This document shows, piece after piece, positions 44,677 through 54,659 of a stretch of 64,000 bases of DNA. The notes beneath the pieces were generated by a model. It searched no databases. It was given only the letters and a program-made list of their open reading frames with translations, and had not been told where the DNA came from. The stretch comes from Acidovorax sp. 1608163. Lineage in GTDB: Bacteria > Pseudomonadota > Gammaproteobacteria > Burkholderiales > Burkholderiaceae_C. Within the stretch, counting starts at the first letter, position 1; each line of letters starts with the position of its first letter. Made by a program: the position numbers and the translations under genes. The stretch spans positions 1,866,001 to 1,930,000 of the forward strand of contig NZ_CP033069.1 of the NCBI RefSeq assembly GCF_003669015.1, in the 5' to 3' direction.

Positions 44677-45558
44677 TCACTGCGGTTGGTAGCCCAGATC
44701 TTCGGGGCGAGCGGGCGCGGTGGCAGGCTCTGGTGCACTGGATGTGGGGGCCAGCGGTGGCAGGGACGAGCCCGTTGCCGAAGGAATGGTGACGGGATTT
44801 GTCTCCACGACCACCGGTGCTGAAGGGCTTGAAGCGGCATCCGAGGGCGTCGCAACGGCTGCAGGTGTAACCATGGGGCGGGGTGTGTGAGGGTCCACCG
44901 GCGTAATTTTGGGCGGGTTGGCGCGTGCCGGGCCTGCCTGTGTTGCGGCTGGAACCTTGGCCAGCTTTTGCGGGGCCACCGGCCGCAAGGCGGTGGCCGC
45001 ACCTGCGGGTTTGGCGGGCGCGTCGGCCGCCAATAGCCGTTTTTCTTCTTCGCTCAGGGCCTGGTAGGCCTCCCACTGTGCCCGCTTTTCGCTGGGGTCT
45101 AGGCGTTGCGCATCGGCGTAGTTCAATCGCGCCTGGCTGCGCTGGCGCCCACTCAAATTGGCCCACTCGGTCATCCGGTTGTGGAGTTTGTCCTGCTCTT
45201 CGGCCGGAAGGGCTGCAAAGGTTTGGGACAGAGCCAGCCAGCGGCGTTTTTGACTCTCGCTCAGTACAGCCCAGCGCTCTGCCAACGGGTAGAGGGCCAA
45301 TTTTTGCGGTGTGGTCAGGGTTTCCCAACCTGGTCCGGAGGCAATTTCAGCAAGCGTATCCGGGGTGCGGTCCGCGTTTGCCATGTTCGCCGGGCGTGCA
45401 TTGATGGGCTTGGGATTGGGGGCGGGCAGCAGCGTACTGGGCGCCATCAGCACATATTGCGCCACTGGAAAGCTGCCTGCCGCCACGGCGCCCAAAAGCA
45501 CCAAAGCCAGCACGATGGCTGGCATGTTGGTGGGCGCAACGGTCTTGTCTGTGTGCAT
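44677..45558 (-). CDS. DUF3106 domain protein
   Basis: A 293-residue protein with one N-terminal membrane anchor (residues about 13-37). The DUF3106 region (about 75-175) has regularly spaced WETLTTPQKLALYPLAERWAVLSESQKRRWL repeats. A long Pro/Ala/Thr-rich C-terminal tail has low complexity. The repeated Q/K-W/R pattern resembles periplasmic LTXXQ proteins. It sits between DUF3619 and RDD genes and is probably exported, with a role in envelope stress inferred from the sigma factor operon. Confidence 0.8.
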   Translation of the reverse strand: MHTDKTVAPTNMPAIVLALVLLGAVAAGSFPVAQYVLMAPSTLLPAPNPKPINARPANMANADRTPDTLAEIASGPGWETLTTPQKLALYPLAERWAVLSESQKRRWLALSQTFAALPAEEQDKLHNRMTEWANLSGRQRSQARLNYADAQRLDPSEKRAQWEAYQALSEEEKRLLAADAPAKPAGAATALRPVAPQKLAKVPAATQAGPARANPPKITPVDPHTPRPMVTPAAVATPSDAASSPSAPVVVETNPVTIPSATGSSLPPLAPTSSAPEPATAPARPEDLGYQPQ

Positions 45559-45590
45559 GCAGGGCGCGTAGTGTGGGGTATCCGGCAGGG

Positions 45591-46037
45591 TCAGTTGCGC
45601 GCGGTGGCCGAGGTTTTGAGGAATTGCATGAACCCAGGATCGGTATAGGCCTCTGGCGGCAAGTCATCCGTCAAAAGGGCTGCATCCACTTCGGCCACTT
45701 CATTCAGGCCATTTTCATCTTGCGCGATGTTGATGGCGAAAAGTCCAATCACCAGTGCCATCAGAGGAATGGCCGACACCATGGCATTCCACCAGCCGCC
45801 GTCGCCGCCGCGACCCAAAATCGCGCTAGAGCCAGATCGCAGAACGACCGGCGCAGGCGCTGCCTTGCGGACAGGCGCAACCACCTTGCGCTTGGCCAGG
45901 GCTTGTACGCGTGCCGCGCGCAGGCGCTCGGTAATGTCGTAAGGCAAGTCATCGGTGCCCTGCGCCATTCTGGCCGCAATGCGGCGCGCAAATTGGTCTG
46001 CAGCTGCTTCGGTAGCGTGGTTTGGTGCGGTGTTCAT
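45591..46037 (-). CDS. DUF3619 protein, candidate anti-sigma factor
   Basis: A 148-residue protein: a soluble N-terminal domain (ADQFARRIAARMAQGTDDLP...ERLRAARVQALAKRK), a single membrane helix near 88-105 (WWNAMVSAIPLMALVIGLFAI) and a short C-terminal acidic tail. The ATG overlaps the sigma-factor stop codon in the sequence TCAT (ATGA on the coding strand), so it is translationally coupled. Placement and topology are those of an anti-sigma factor, which is inference; the DUF3619 family itself is uncharacterised. Confidence 0.82.
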   Translation of the reverse strand: MNTAPNHATEAAADQFARRIAARMAQGTDDLPYDITERLRAARVQALAKRKVVAPVRKAAPAPVVLRSGSSAILGRGGDGGWWNAMVSAIPLMALVIGLFAINIAQDENGLNEVAEVDAALLTDDLPPEAYTDPGFMQFLKTSATARN

Positions 46038-46603
46038 AACTCGATTCCTTTGGCCTTCAGTGCCTTGCTCAGGGTCTGGATGGCTCTGAAGCAGTGCGTT
46101 TTCACGCTGCCTTCTGAGCAACCCATTGCGGCAGCTGTCTCTGCAACATCCATTTCTTCCCAGTAACGCATGAGGAATGCTTCCCGTTGACGTGTTGGCA
46201 ATTCTTGGATCTCTGCCTCAATTTCCCGAAAGGTCTGTGCTCTGGTGGTCTCGTCTTCTGCACTTGCGGCACGCTCACCGTTGTCGGGGCCTGAGTATGC
46301 CTCCAGCAGATCAAAATCCATGCCATCTTCGCCGGGGCCTTCGAAGTCGCTCATGTTCGAAAACAGTGCGTTGCGCGTTTTTTGGCGCCGAAACCAGTCC
46401 AGGGTGCAGTTGGACAGGATGCGCTGAAAAAGCATGGGCAGCTCTGCGGCGGGCTTGTCCCCATAGTGCTCCGACAGCTTGAGCATGCTGTCCTGCACGA
46501 TGTCCAGGGCCGCTTCCTCATTGCGAACGTGGTAAAGCGAGCGCTTGAAAGCGCGCTTTTCTACACTTTTGAGGAAATCGGAGAGTTCTTGTTCAGTTGC
46601 CAA
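46034..46603 (-). CDS. ECF-type RNA polymerase sigma factor
   Basis: A sigma-70 family protein of about 189 residues with region 2 (VEKRAFKRSLYHVRNEEAALDIVQDSMLKLSE) and region 4 (ELPTRQREAFLMRYWEEMDVAETAAAMGCSEGSVKTHCFRAIQTL). A TTG at 46603 gives a start close to that of relatives (ATEQELSDFLK); a TTG at 46642 would add 13 residues. No clear ribosome binding site distinguishes them. It heads an operon with DUF3619 (ATGA overlap), DUF3106 and RDD genes. It is divergent from ilvB, with an inverted pair GATTATCGCA/TGCGATAATC in the spacer. Confidence 0.88.
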   Translation of the reverse strand: MATEQELSDFLKSVEKRAFKRSLYHVRNEEAALDIVQDSMLKLSEHYGDKPAAELPMLFQRILSNCTLDWFRRQKTRNALFSNMSDFEGPGEDGMDFDLLEAYSGPDNGERAASAEDETTRAQTFREIEAEIQELPTRQREAFLMRYWEEMDVAETAAAMGCSEGSVKTHCFRAIQTLSKALKAKGIEL

Positions 46604-46656
46604 GACAAATGGGCCCGGGAATGGTGCGCGATCTGCGACCAAAAGGAGGGTCTACG

Positions 46657-46738
46657 AAGCTGCGCAGCTTTCGATTATCGCATTTTTGATGTTTTTTTTG
46701 AAATGCATCGTGTGTATGTGTGTTGCAGTGCGATAATC
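46657..46738. promoter_or_regulatory. Palindromes between the sigma-factor gene and ilvB
   Basis: A perfect 14-bp palindrome AAGCTGCGCAGCTT (46657-46670) is followed by a 10-bp inverted pair GATTATCGCA (46673-46682) and TGCGATAATC (46729-46738). The spacing suggests a divergent promoter region with an operator, though no known regulator fits. Confidence 0.45.
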
Positions 46739-46887
46739 CGAAAGCAATTCAAAAGGCAAACGGGTCACGGTCCGGCGCGGTAATCATCCCGCCCATGTCC
46801 TTGGCCTCAAGTTCCAAGCTGGCTTCACAAGAGCACTCGCAAGGAGCACCCAAGGTTTTTCGTCAGAGAAATTCACAAAGGTTGATC

Positions 46888-48672
46888 ATGGAAATTTCCA
46901 AAGCAGAACTCAACGTGGCCGCTGCCGCCGCGCAAGCCTCCACCGCTGGCTCGCTGGAGTTGATGGGTTCCGAGATTCTCGTCAAATCGCTGCAAGCAGA
47001 GAATGTGCAATACATCTGGGGCTACCCCGGTGGTGCTGTTCTCTACATCTACGACGCCCTCTACAAACAAGACACCATTCAGCACGTTTTGGTGCGCCAT
47101 GAGCAGGCCGCTGTGCATGCCGCTGATGGCTACGCCCGTGCCACTGGGGAAGTGGGCGTGGCGCTGGTGACTTCGGGTCCTGGTTTGACGAATGCCGTGA
47201 CTGGCATTGCCACGGCGTACATGGACAGCATCCCCATGGTCATCATCTCTGGTCAGGTGCCCACAGCGGCGATCGGACTGGATGCCTTCCAAGAATGCGA
47301 CACAGTGGGCATTACCCGCCCTATCGTCAAACACAATTTTCTGGTCAAAGATCCCCGCGATCTGGCCATGACGCTCAAAAAGGCCTTCCACATCGCACGC
47401 ACAGGCCGTCCGGGGCCTGTGGTGGTGGATATCCCCAAGGACGTTTCCTTTAAGAAGGTGTCTTACACGGGCTACCCGCAGAGCGTGGAAATGCGCTCTT
47501 ACAACCCTGTGCGCAAGGGCCACAGTGGTCAGATCCGCAAAGCCTTGCAACTGCTGCTGGCGGCCAAGCGCCCCTACATCTACACAGGCGGCGGTGTGCT
47601 TTTGGGCAACGCCACCAACGAGTTGCGCACGCTGGTGGACATGCTGGGTTACCCCGTCACCAACACGCTGATGGGCCTGGGCGCCTATCCTGCTTCAGAC
47701 CGCAAATTCCTGGGCATGCTGGGCATGCACGGCACCATCGAAGCCAACAACGCCATGCAGAACTGCGATGTGTTGCTGGCGGTGGGGGCGCGCTTTGATG
47801 ACCGAGTGATCGGCAATCCCAAGCACTTCGCCCAGAACGACCGCAAGATCATCCACATCGATATCGACCCCTCCAGCATCTCCAAGCGCGTGAAGGTGGA
47901 TGTGCCCATCGTGGGCGATGTGAAGGATGTGCTGACCGAGTTGATCTCCATGATCCGCGAGAGCAGCACGCGTCCCGACGCAGGTGCCCTGTCTGCATGG
48001 TGGGACACGATCGAGGCCTGGCGCAGCCGCAACTGCCTCAAGTACGACATGGGCTCGCCCGAGGTGATCAAGCCGCAGTACGTGGTGGAAACGCTCTGGA
48101 ACATGACCAAGGATGCGGATGCCTACGTCACGTCCGATGTGGGGCAGCACCAGATGTGGGCGGCGCAGTACTACCGGTTTGACGAGCCGCGCCGCTGGAT
48201 CAACTCCGGCGGCCTGGGCACCATGGGTGTGGGCATTCCTTACGCTATGGGCATCAAGCTGGCCAAGCCGGATTCCGAGGTGTTCTGCATCACGGGTGAA
48301 GGCTCGGTGCAGATGAACATCCAAGAGTTGTCTACCTGCCTGCAGTACAACACGCCGATCAAGATCTGCGCGTTGAACAATCGGTACCTGGGCATGGTGC
48401 GCCAGTGGCAAGAGATCGAATACTCGGGCCGCTACAGCCACAGCTACATGGATGCGCTGCCTAACTTTGTGAAACTGGCAGAGGCCTATGGTCACGTGGG
48501 CTTGCTCATCGAGCGCCCTCAGGATGTGGAGCCAGCCTTGCGCGAAGCCCGCAGGCTCAAGGACCGCACGGTGTTCCTGGACTTCCGTACCGATCCCACG
48601 GAGAACGTGTTCCCCATGGTGCAAGCCGGCAAGGGCATTACCGAAATGTTGCTGGGGTCGGAAGACCTTTAA
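46888..48672 (+). CDS. ilvB: Acetolactate synthase large subunit IlvB
   Basis: A 594-residue TPP-dependent enzyme, the first common step of valine, isoleucine and leucine synthesis. The TPP Glu is in [18 protein letters not shown] near residue 75. [20 protein letters not shown], the FAD region and the C-terminal pyrophosphate motif [15 protein letters not shown] follow; GDG is usual, here [23 protein letters not shown] is also typical. I chose the ATG at 46888; an in-frame ATG at 46795 would add 31 residues without family support. ilvN and ilvC follow. Confidence 0.95.
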   Translation: MEISKAELNVAAAAAQASTAGSLELMGSEILVKSLQAENVQYIWGYPGGAVLYIYDALYKQDTIQHVLVRHEQAAVHAADGYARATGEVGVALVTSGPGLTNAVTGIATAYMDSIPMVIISGQVPTAAIGLDAFQECDTVGITRPIVKHNFLVKDPRDLAMTLKKAFHIARTGRPGPVVVDIPKDVSFKKVSYTGYPQSVEMRSYNPVRKGHSGQIRKALQLLLAAKRPYIYTGGGVLLGNATNELRTLVDMLGYPVTNTLMGLGAYPASDRKFLGMLGMHGTIEANNAMQNCDVLLAVGARFDDRVIGNPKHFAQNDRKIIHIDIDPSSISKRVKVDVPIVGDVKDVLTELISMIRESSTRPDAGALSAWWDTIEAWRSRNCLKYDMGSPEVIKPQYVVETLWNMTKDADAYVTSDVGQHQMWAAQYYRFDEPRRWINSGGLGTMGVGIPYAMGIKLAKPDSEVFCITGEGSVQMNIQELSTCLQYNTPIKICALNNRYLGMVRQWQEIEYSGRYSHSYMDALPNFVKLAEAYGHVGLLIERPQDVEPALREARRLKDRTVFLDFRTDPTENVFPMVQAGKGITEMLLGSEDL

Positions 48673-48673
48673 G

Positions 48674-48729
48674 CCAAATCGGCCTCCAGCGCTTATTTGA
48701 CAAGCGCTAGCAGCTATCTAATGGATAGC
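48674..48729 (-). repeat. Dispersed AGCGCTT repeat, copy 10 (between ilvB and ilvN)
   Basis: GCCTCCAGCGCTT, loop, CAAGCGCTAGCAGCTATC, then TAATGGATAGCA, in reverse orientation right after the ilvB stop. A hairpin here could affect the ratio of ilvB to ilvN mRNA. Confidence 0.88.
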
Positions 48730-48810
48730 ATTTCTTGACGAATCTATTGCCTGCCAAGTCTGCGCATTACCGTGCGCAGGGGAGGGCAGCGAAAAGAGGA
48801 ATCCATCACC

Positions 48811-49302
48811 ATGAAACACATCATTGCCGTTTTGCTGGAAAACGAACCCGGTGCGCTGTCGCGCGTCGTGGGTCTTTTCTCTGCCCGTGGCTACAACATT
48901 GAATCCCTCACCGTGGCGCCCACAGAGGATCCATCGCTTTCGCGCATGACGATCCAGACCACGGGTTCCGACGATGTGATCGAGCAGATCACCAAGCACC
49001 TGAACCGCCTCATCGAAGTGGTCAAGGTGGTCGATCTCACCGAAGGCGCCTACACCGAGCGCGAGCTCATGATGGTGAAGGTGCGTGCGGTGGGCAAGGA
49101 GCGCGAGGAGATGAAGCGCATGGCCGACATTTTCCGTGGCCGCATCATTGATGTGACCGAGAAAAGCTACACCATCGAGCTGACGGGCGACCAGTCCAAG
49201 AACGATGCGTTCCTGCAGGCCATCGACCGCACCGCCATTCTCGAAACCGTCCGCACTGGTGCCAGTGGCATTGGCCGCGGCGAGCGCATTCTGCGCGTGT
49301 GA
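48811..49302 (+). CDS. ilvN: Acetolactate synthase small subunit IlvN (IlvH type)
   Basis: A 163-residue regulatory subunit. The N-terminal ACT domain (HIIAVLLENEPGALSRVVGLFSARGYNIESL) mediates valine feedback, and the C-terminal ALS_ss_C domain (ELMMVKVRAVGKEREEMKRMADIFRGRIIDV) contacts IlvB. AAAGAGGAA lies just upstream. The 138-bp gap to ilvB is occupied by a dispersed repeat. Confidence 0.95.
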   Translation: MKHIIAVLLENEPGALSRVVGLFSARGYNIESLTVAPTEDPSLSRMTIQTTGSDDVIEQITKHLNRLIEVVKVVDLTEGAYTERELMMVKVRAVGKEREEMKRMADIFRGRIIDVTEKSYTIELTGDQSKNDAFLQAIDRTAILETVRTGASGIGRGERILRV

Positions 49303-49377
49303 CGGATTGGCTTTCGACCGGTTTGCGTCGTGGGGTAGCGTGCCGTGCCAAAGCACTGTCTGCGACTCCCCGCCTAG

Positions 49378-50478
<1,101 letters not shown>

Positions 50479-50499
50479 TTCTTCCGGTGTGAAGCATCC

Positions 50500-50523
50500 A
50501 AAGGCCACTTCGGTGGCCTTTTT
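50500..50523 (+). terminator. Rho-independent terminator after ilvC
   Basis: AAAGGCCAC, TTCG tetraloop, GTGGCCTTTTT: a stable stem with a U-run. Confidence 0.92.
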
Positions 50524-50626
50524 CATTGGCTCCATCGGCAGGGTTGGCAGAGGCTACACTGCCTCTTTCGTCTGGCTGGCGGAGTGGTCTGGCGATGGGT
50601 GTGGCGCTTCCGCGTCCTTGGATTGA

Positions 50627-50686
50627 TTTGCTATAAATATAATAGCTGTTTGCGCTTGCCTATAAAGCGCTGGAGGTCTGTTTGAT
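50627..50686 (+). repeat. Dispersed AGCGCTT repeat, copy 11 (supplies pssA ribosome binding site)
   Basis: TTTGCTATAAATATAATAGC, TGTTTGCGCTT, loop, AAAGCGCTGGAGGTCTG, TTTGATG. The TGGAGG of this copy is placed 8 bases before the pssA ATG, an ideal Shine-Dalgarno position. The AT-rich left end also resembles a -10 region (TATAAT at 50634-50642 area). Confidence 0.85.
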
Positions 50687-51518
50687 GCATGATGGCAATA
50701 AGCCCAGCGACAACGCCGGTGTCATGGTTCGCAAGCGTCGCAAGGGCATTTACATCCTGCCCAATCTGTTCACGCTGGCGGCGTTGTTCGGTGGCTTTTA
50801 TTCCATCGTTATGGCGATGAATGGACGCTTCGATATGGCTGCCGTGGGTGTTTTTTGTGCGATGGTGCTGGACAGCCTGGATGGGCGGGTCGCTCGGATG
50901 ACCAACACCCAGAGCGCGTTTGGCGAGCAGATGGACTCGCTGTCTGACATGGTGTCGTTTGGTGCCGCACCGGCTTTGATTGCCTATGAGTGGTCGCTGC
51001 AAGGCCTGGGACGTTGGGGTTGGATTGCAGCGTTTGTGTACTGCGCCTGCGCCGCGCTGCGTTTGGCGCGCTTCAACGTGAACACCGGCGTGGTGGACAA
51101 GCGCTATTTTCAGGGGCTGCCTTCACCCGCTGCGGCGGCCTTGGTGGCTGGCTTTATCTGGCTGATGACCGAGTTGGGCGTGCATCCAGGCGAAGATGCA
51201 TGGCTGAGTTGGTCGCAGATCACCTGGGTGATGTTTGCGTTCACCCTGTACTCAGGCCTCACCATGGTGACCAATGTGCCGTTTTACAGCTTCAAAGATA
51301 TCCAGATGAAAAAGAGCGTGCCCTTTGCCGCCATCGTGTTGATTGCGCTGGGTATTGCCATCATCAACATCCACCCACCAATTGTGCTGTTTGGCGTGTT
51401 TGTGTTGTACGGCGTGAGTGGCTATGGCGTCTACGCATGGCGCAAAGCCAAAGGGCAGCACAGCAGTGTGATCAGCACCTCTACCGATGAGCCGGACGAG
51501 CGTGGACTTCACAAGTGA
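50685..51518 (+). CDS. pssA: CDP-diacylglycerol-serine O-phosphatidyltransferase PssA
   Basis: A 277-residue membrane enzyme that makes phosphatidylserine, the precursor of phosphatidylethanolamine. The CDP-alcohol motif DSLDGRVAR-N8-GEQMDSLSD is complete near residues 65-90, with about six to seven membrane helices. The soluble N-terminus is basic (VRKRRKGIYILPN). The ATG at 50685 follows GGAGG from a dispersed repeat. It is the only gene between ilvC and leuA, a placement that is common in betaproteobacteria. Confidence 0.94.
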   Translation: MHDGNKPSDNAGVMVRKRRKGIYILPNLFTLAALFGGFYSIVMAMNGRFDMAAVGVFCAMVLDSLDGRVARMTNTQSAFGEQMDSLSDMVSFGAAPALIAYEWSLQGLGRWGWIAAFVYCACAALRLARFNVNTGVVDKRYFQGLPSPAAAALVAGFIWLMTELGVHPGEDAWLSWSQITWVMFAFTLYSGLTMVTNVPFYSFKDIQMKKSVPFAAIVLIALGIAIINIHPPIVLFGVFVLYGVSGYGVYAWRKAKGQHSSVISTSTDEPDERGLHK

Positions 51519-51557
51519 AAGTGTCCGTGGTTGTGGACTTGTGCTACATTGCAACGC

Positions 51558-51611
51558 ATGAATATGTTCGCTCTGGCTCTACTGCTACCTCCCCACGGGC
51601 GGAGACAGTAG
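51558..51611 (+). CDS. leuL: Leucine-rich leader peptide of the leuA attenuator
   Basis: A 17-codon frame, MNMFALALLLPPHGRRQ, that contains four leucines within six residues (ALALLL), using CTG and CTA codons. CTA is rare in GC-rich genomes, so ribosome stalling at low leucyl-tRNA is likely. It overlaps a pause hairpin (CTACTG/CAGTAG and CTCC/GGAG) and precedes a strong terminator, then leuA. This is the classic architecture of transcription attenuation for leucine synthesis. Confidence 0.82.
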   Translation: MNMFALALLLPPHGRRQ

Positions 51612-51666
51612 GCGCACGCGCACACTTTTCCACAAAGGCCCGTATGCAACCGCAGCGGGCCTTTTT
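51579..51666 (+). promoter_or_regulatory. Transcription attenuator of leuA (pause hairpin and terminator)
   Basis: Pause stem: CTACTG (51579-51584) pairs with CAGTAG (51606-51611), extended by CTCC with GGAG. Terminator stem: AAAGGCCCG (51634-51642) pairs with CGGGCCTTT (51656-51664), followed by T. The leader stop codon lies inside the pause hairpin. When leucyl-tRNA is scarce the ribosome should stall in the leucine codons and prevent the terminator, allowing leuA expression. Confidence 0.8.
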
Positions 51667-51725
51667 CATTGGGCGACAGTTTTTGAGCGTTGCGGGCTAA
51701 CCCCACCAGTACCAGGAGAAACGAC

Positions 51726-53264
51726 ATGGCAGACAAACTCATCATTTTTGACACCACCTTGCGCGATGGCGAGCAATCCCCCGGCGCGTCCATGACCAAG
51801 GACGAGAAGCTGCGCATTGCGCGCCAGCTGGAGCGCCTGAAGGTGGATGTGATCGAAGCCGGATTTGCTGCCAGCTCCAACGGCGACTTTGAGGCGGTGC
51901 AGGCGATTGCCAATGCCATCAAGGACTCCACGATTTGCTCGTTGTCGCGTGCCAACGACCGCGACATCGCGCGCGCTGCAGAGGCGCTCAAAGGGGCCAA
52001 CTCCGCTCGCATTCACACCTTCATCGCAACGTCTCCATTGCACATGGAGAAGAAGCTGCGCATGACACCCGAGCAAGTGCTGGAACAGGCCAAGCAGTCT
52101 GTGCGATTCGCACGCAACCTGGTGGCCGACATTGAATTCAGCCCCGAAGACGGCTATCGCAGCGAACCCGACTTTTTGTGCCGTGTGCTGGAGGCCGTGA
52201 TTGCCGAGGGCGCCACCACCATCAATGTCCCGGACACCGTGGGTTATGCCATTCCAGAGTTGTACGGTAACTTCATCAAGACGTTGCGTGAACGCATCCC
52301 GAACAGCGACAAAGCCGTCTGGTCGGTGCATTGCCACAACGACTTGGGCATGGCAGTGGCCAACTCGCTGGCCGGTGTGAAGATTGGCGGTGCGCGCCAA
52401 GTGGAGTGCACGATCAATGGCCTGGGTGAGCGCGCAGGCAACTGCTCGCTGGAAGAAGTGGTCATGGCGATCAAGACGCGCCGCGACTATTTCAACCTGG
52501 ATCTTGGCATTGACACCCAGCACATTGTGGCGGCCAGCCGCATGGTGAGCCAAACCACGGGTTTTGTGGTGCAGCCCAACAAGGCTGTGGTGGGCGCGAA
52601 TGCCTTTGCGCACGCATCGGGCATTCACCAGGATGGCGTGCTCAAGGCCCGTGACACCTACGAAATCATGCGCGCGGAAGATGTGGGCTGGAGTGCCAAC
52701 AAAATTGTGCTGGGCAAGCTCAGCGGCCGCAATGCATTCAAGCAGCGGCTTCAAGAGCTGGGCGTGAGTCTGGACAGTGAGACAGAAATCAACACGGCCT
52801 TCACCCGCTTCAAGGAGCTTGCCGATCGCAAGAGCGAGATTTTTGACGAGGACATTCTGGCCCTGGTGAGCGATGAAAGCGTAACCAGCGAGCGCGAGCA
52901 GTACGGGTTTGTGTCACTGTTCCAGCAAAGCGAGACGGGTGAACAGCCCAGGGCGCGTGTCGTTTTCACTGTCGACGGCACCGAAGTGCATGGCGAGTCG
53001 GTTGGCAATGGCCCTGTGGACGCCTCGTTGAAAGCCATTGAGTCCCACGTCAAGAGTGGTGCGGAGATGGTGCTGTACTCGGTCAATGCCATCAGTGGAT
53101 CGACAGAGAGCCAAGGCGAAGTGACGGTGCGATTGCAGAACAGCGGCCGGGTTGTGAATGGGGTGGGGGCGGACCCGGACATCGTGGTGGCTTCCGCCAA
53201 GGCGTACCTGAGCGCTCTGAACAAGTTACAAAGTAAAGCGGACAGGGTGGCGGCGCAGGGTTGA
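51726..53264 (+). CDS. leuA: 2-isopropylmalate synthase LeuA
   Basis: A 512-residue enzyme, the first committed step of leucine synthesis. [13 protein letters not shown] near residues 8-20 provides the metal and substrate Arg/Asp. The [13 protein letters not shown] metal histidines lie near residue 200, and HASGIHQDG follows. The C-terminal LeuA regulatory domain for leucine feedback is at about 385-505. ATG 51726 follows a GGAG. Control is by the upstream attenuator. A strong terminator follows. Confidence 0.96.
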   Translation: MADKLIIFDTTLRDGEQSPGASMTKDEKLRIARQLERLKVDVIEAGFAASSNGDFEAVQAIANAIKDSTICSLSRANDRDIARAAEALKGANSARIHTFIATSPLHMEKKLRMTPEQVLEQAKQSVRFARNLVADIEFSPEDGYRSEPDFLCRVLEAVIAEGATTINVPDTVGYAIPELYGNFIKTLRERIPNSDKAVWSVHCHNDLGMAVANSLAGVKIGGARQVECTINGLGERAGNCSLEEVVMAIKTRRDYFNLDLGIDTQHIVAASRMVSQTTGFVVQPNKAVVGANAFAHASGIHQDGVLKARDTYEIMRAEDVGWSANKIVLGKLSGRNAFKQRLQELGVSLDSETEINTAFTRFKELADRKSEIFDEDILALVSDESVTSEREQYGFVSLFQQSETGEQPRARVVFTVDGTEVHGESVGNGPVDASLKAIESHVKSGAEMVLYSVNAISGSTESQGEVTVRLQNSGRVVNGVGADPDIVVASAKAYLSALNKLQSKADRVAAQG

Positions 53265-53295
53265 GTAAGCAATTTATAATTCAACCAATTTCATT

Positions 53296-53334
53296 AAAAG
53301 TCGTGCAAGGTATTGATCTTGCGCGACTTTTTTT
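53296..53334 (+). terminator. Rho-independent terminator after leuA
   Basis: AAAGTCGTGCAAG, 7-base loop, CTTGCGCGACTTT with a T-run: near-perfect stem with one mismatch. Confidence 0.92.
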
Positions 53335-53379
53335 GATTCTGTACACTGCAACACATTTACTAACGTTTGGAGCACTTGG

Positions 53380-54507
53380 ATGCACCATCGCCTTCGCACC
53401 GCAGTGAGCCGGGCTCTCTCTGTAATCAGCCTTGTTGTCATCAGTTCTGCGTTGGTGGCTCCGGCAGCCGATGCCGCTGAGCGCAAGCGTGTGACCGTCA
53501 AAAAAGCGGCACCTTCCGCGACGGCTGCTACCAAAAAGACGGCAGACACTCGCCGTGTTGCGGCCGTGTCGCGCACTGCCGACCGCCCCGCCAAGGGGCG
53601 AACCCGCGTTGCTGCGCAGGCTTCCGAGCGTTCTTCCAAGGTGCAGGCCGCATCGCGCGCCGCTATCGTGCCTGCCAAGTTGTCGTTTGGCCAAATGGCC
53701 GGACTGCACGAGGTCTCCGATCCTCTGGACCTCAAGTCCAGCGTGGCTTTGGTGATTGATCAGGACACCCATGAGGTCCTGATCAGCAAAAATGACCATG
53801 CCGTGTTGCCCATTGCCTCGCTGACCAAGCTGATGACAGGCTTGATCATCAGCCAGGCGCACCTGCCCATGGATGAGCCCATCACCATCACGCAAGATGA
53901 TGTGGACACTGAAAAGGGCAGCCGCTCCCGTCTGAGCGTTGGCACCACGCTGACCCGTGGCGAGATGATGCATCTGGCCTTGATGTCTAGCGAGAACCGC
54001 GCTGCACATGCCTTAGGGCGCACCTACCCTGGTGGACTGAGTGCCTTTGTGGGCCTGATGAATGCCAAGGCGCGCGCTATTGGCATGGCCGATACGCGTT
54101 ACGTTGAGCCTACGGGGCTGTCCAGCCAAAACCAATCCAGTGCCCGTGATTTGGCCACCTTGGTCAATGTCGCCCATGGCGACCCTATGCTGCGCGAACT
54201 TTCCACATCACCCAGCTACGAAGTGGCGGTGGGGCGCAAGACGCTTCAGTACAACAACACCAATGGTCTGGTGAAAAATCCCACATGGGATATCGGGCTG
54301 CAGAAGACGGGTTATATCTCTGAAGCTGGGCGCTGCCTGGTTATGCAAGCCGAAATTGCGGGTCGCAAGTTGATCATGGTGTTTTTGGATTCTGCGGGTA
54401 AGTTCAGCCGCCTGGGTGACGCAGAGCGTGTGAGGCACTGGGTGGAGTCCGCTTCATCGTTTGGTGGCAGCGGCTCTAAAGTCGTGGCGAAGGGTGGGCA
54501 CGGCTGA
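53380..54507 (+). CDS. pbpG: D-alanyl-D-alanine endopeptidase PbpG (PBP7-type)
   Basis: A 375-residue periplasmic peptidase that trims peptidoglycan crosslinks. After a signal peptide (about residues 1-32) comes a long Lys/Arg/Ala-rich linker, then the S11 catalytic domain. The Ser motif is SLTK (Ser near 147), SEN near 206, and KTG near 308. The positively charged linker may bind peptidoglycan. The promoter region is just downstream of the leuA terminator. Confidence 0.92.
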   Translation: MHHRLRTAVSRALSVISLVVISSALVAPAADAAERKRVTVKKAAPSATAATKKTADTRRVAAVSRTADRPAKGRTRVAAQASERSSKVQAASRAAIVPAKLSFGQMAGLHEVSDPLDLKSSVALVIDQDTHEVLISKNDHAVLPIASLTKLMTGLIISQAHLPMDEPITITQDDVDTEKGSRSRLSVGTTLTRGEMMHLALMSSENRAAHALGRTYPGGLSAFVGLMNAKARAIGMADTRYVEPTGLSSQNQSSARDLATLVNVAHGDPMLRELSTSPSYEVAVGRKTLQYNNTNGLVKNPTWDIGLQKTGYISEAGRCLVMQAEIAGRKLIMVFLDSAGKFSRLGDAERVRHWVESASSFGGSGSKVVAKGGHG

Positions 54508-54551
54508 GCGTCGCGAGGTGGGGAGTCTTCCCCGACTTGGGATTCATTGAG

Positions 54552-54583
54552 TTGAGCCTGTGCGCTGAGAGCGGCAGGCTCAA
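54552..54583 (+). terminator. Hairpin after pbpG
   Basis: TTGAGCCTG, 14-base loop, CAGGCTCAA: perfect 9-bp stem followed by TTCATTT. Confidence 0.6.
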
Positions 54584-54659
54584 TTCATTTGTTATCGACC
54601 ATTTTTGCTATGCATTCCTTGCCACTGCGCACCGAGGCCCATGGATGTGGGTTGCGCGC

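Noticed and set aside
46795..46887. N-terminal extension of ilvB from an upstream in-frame ATG
   Set aside because: The extra 31 residues have no counterpart that I know in acetolactate synthases, and the spacer contains the palindromes of the divergent promoter.
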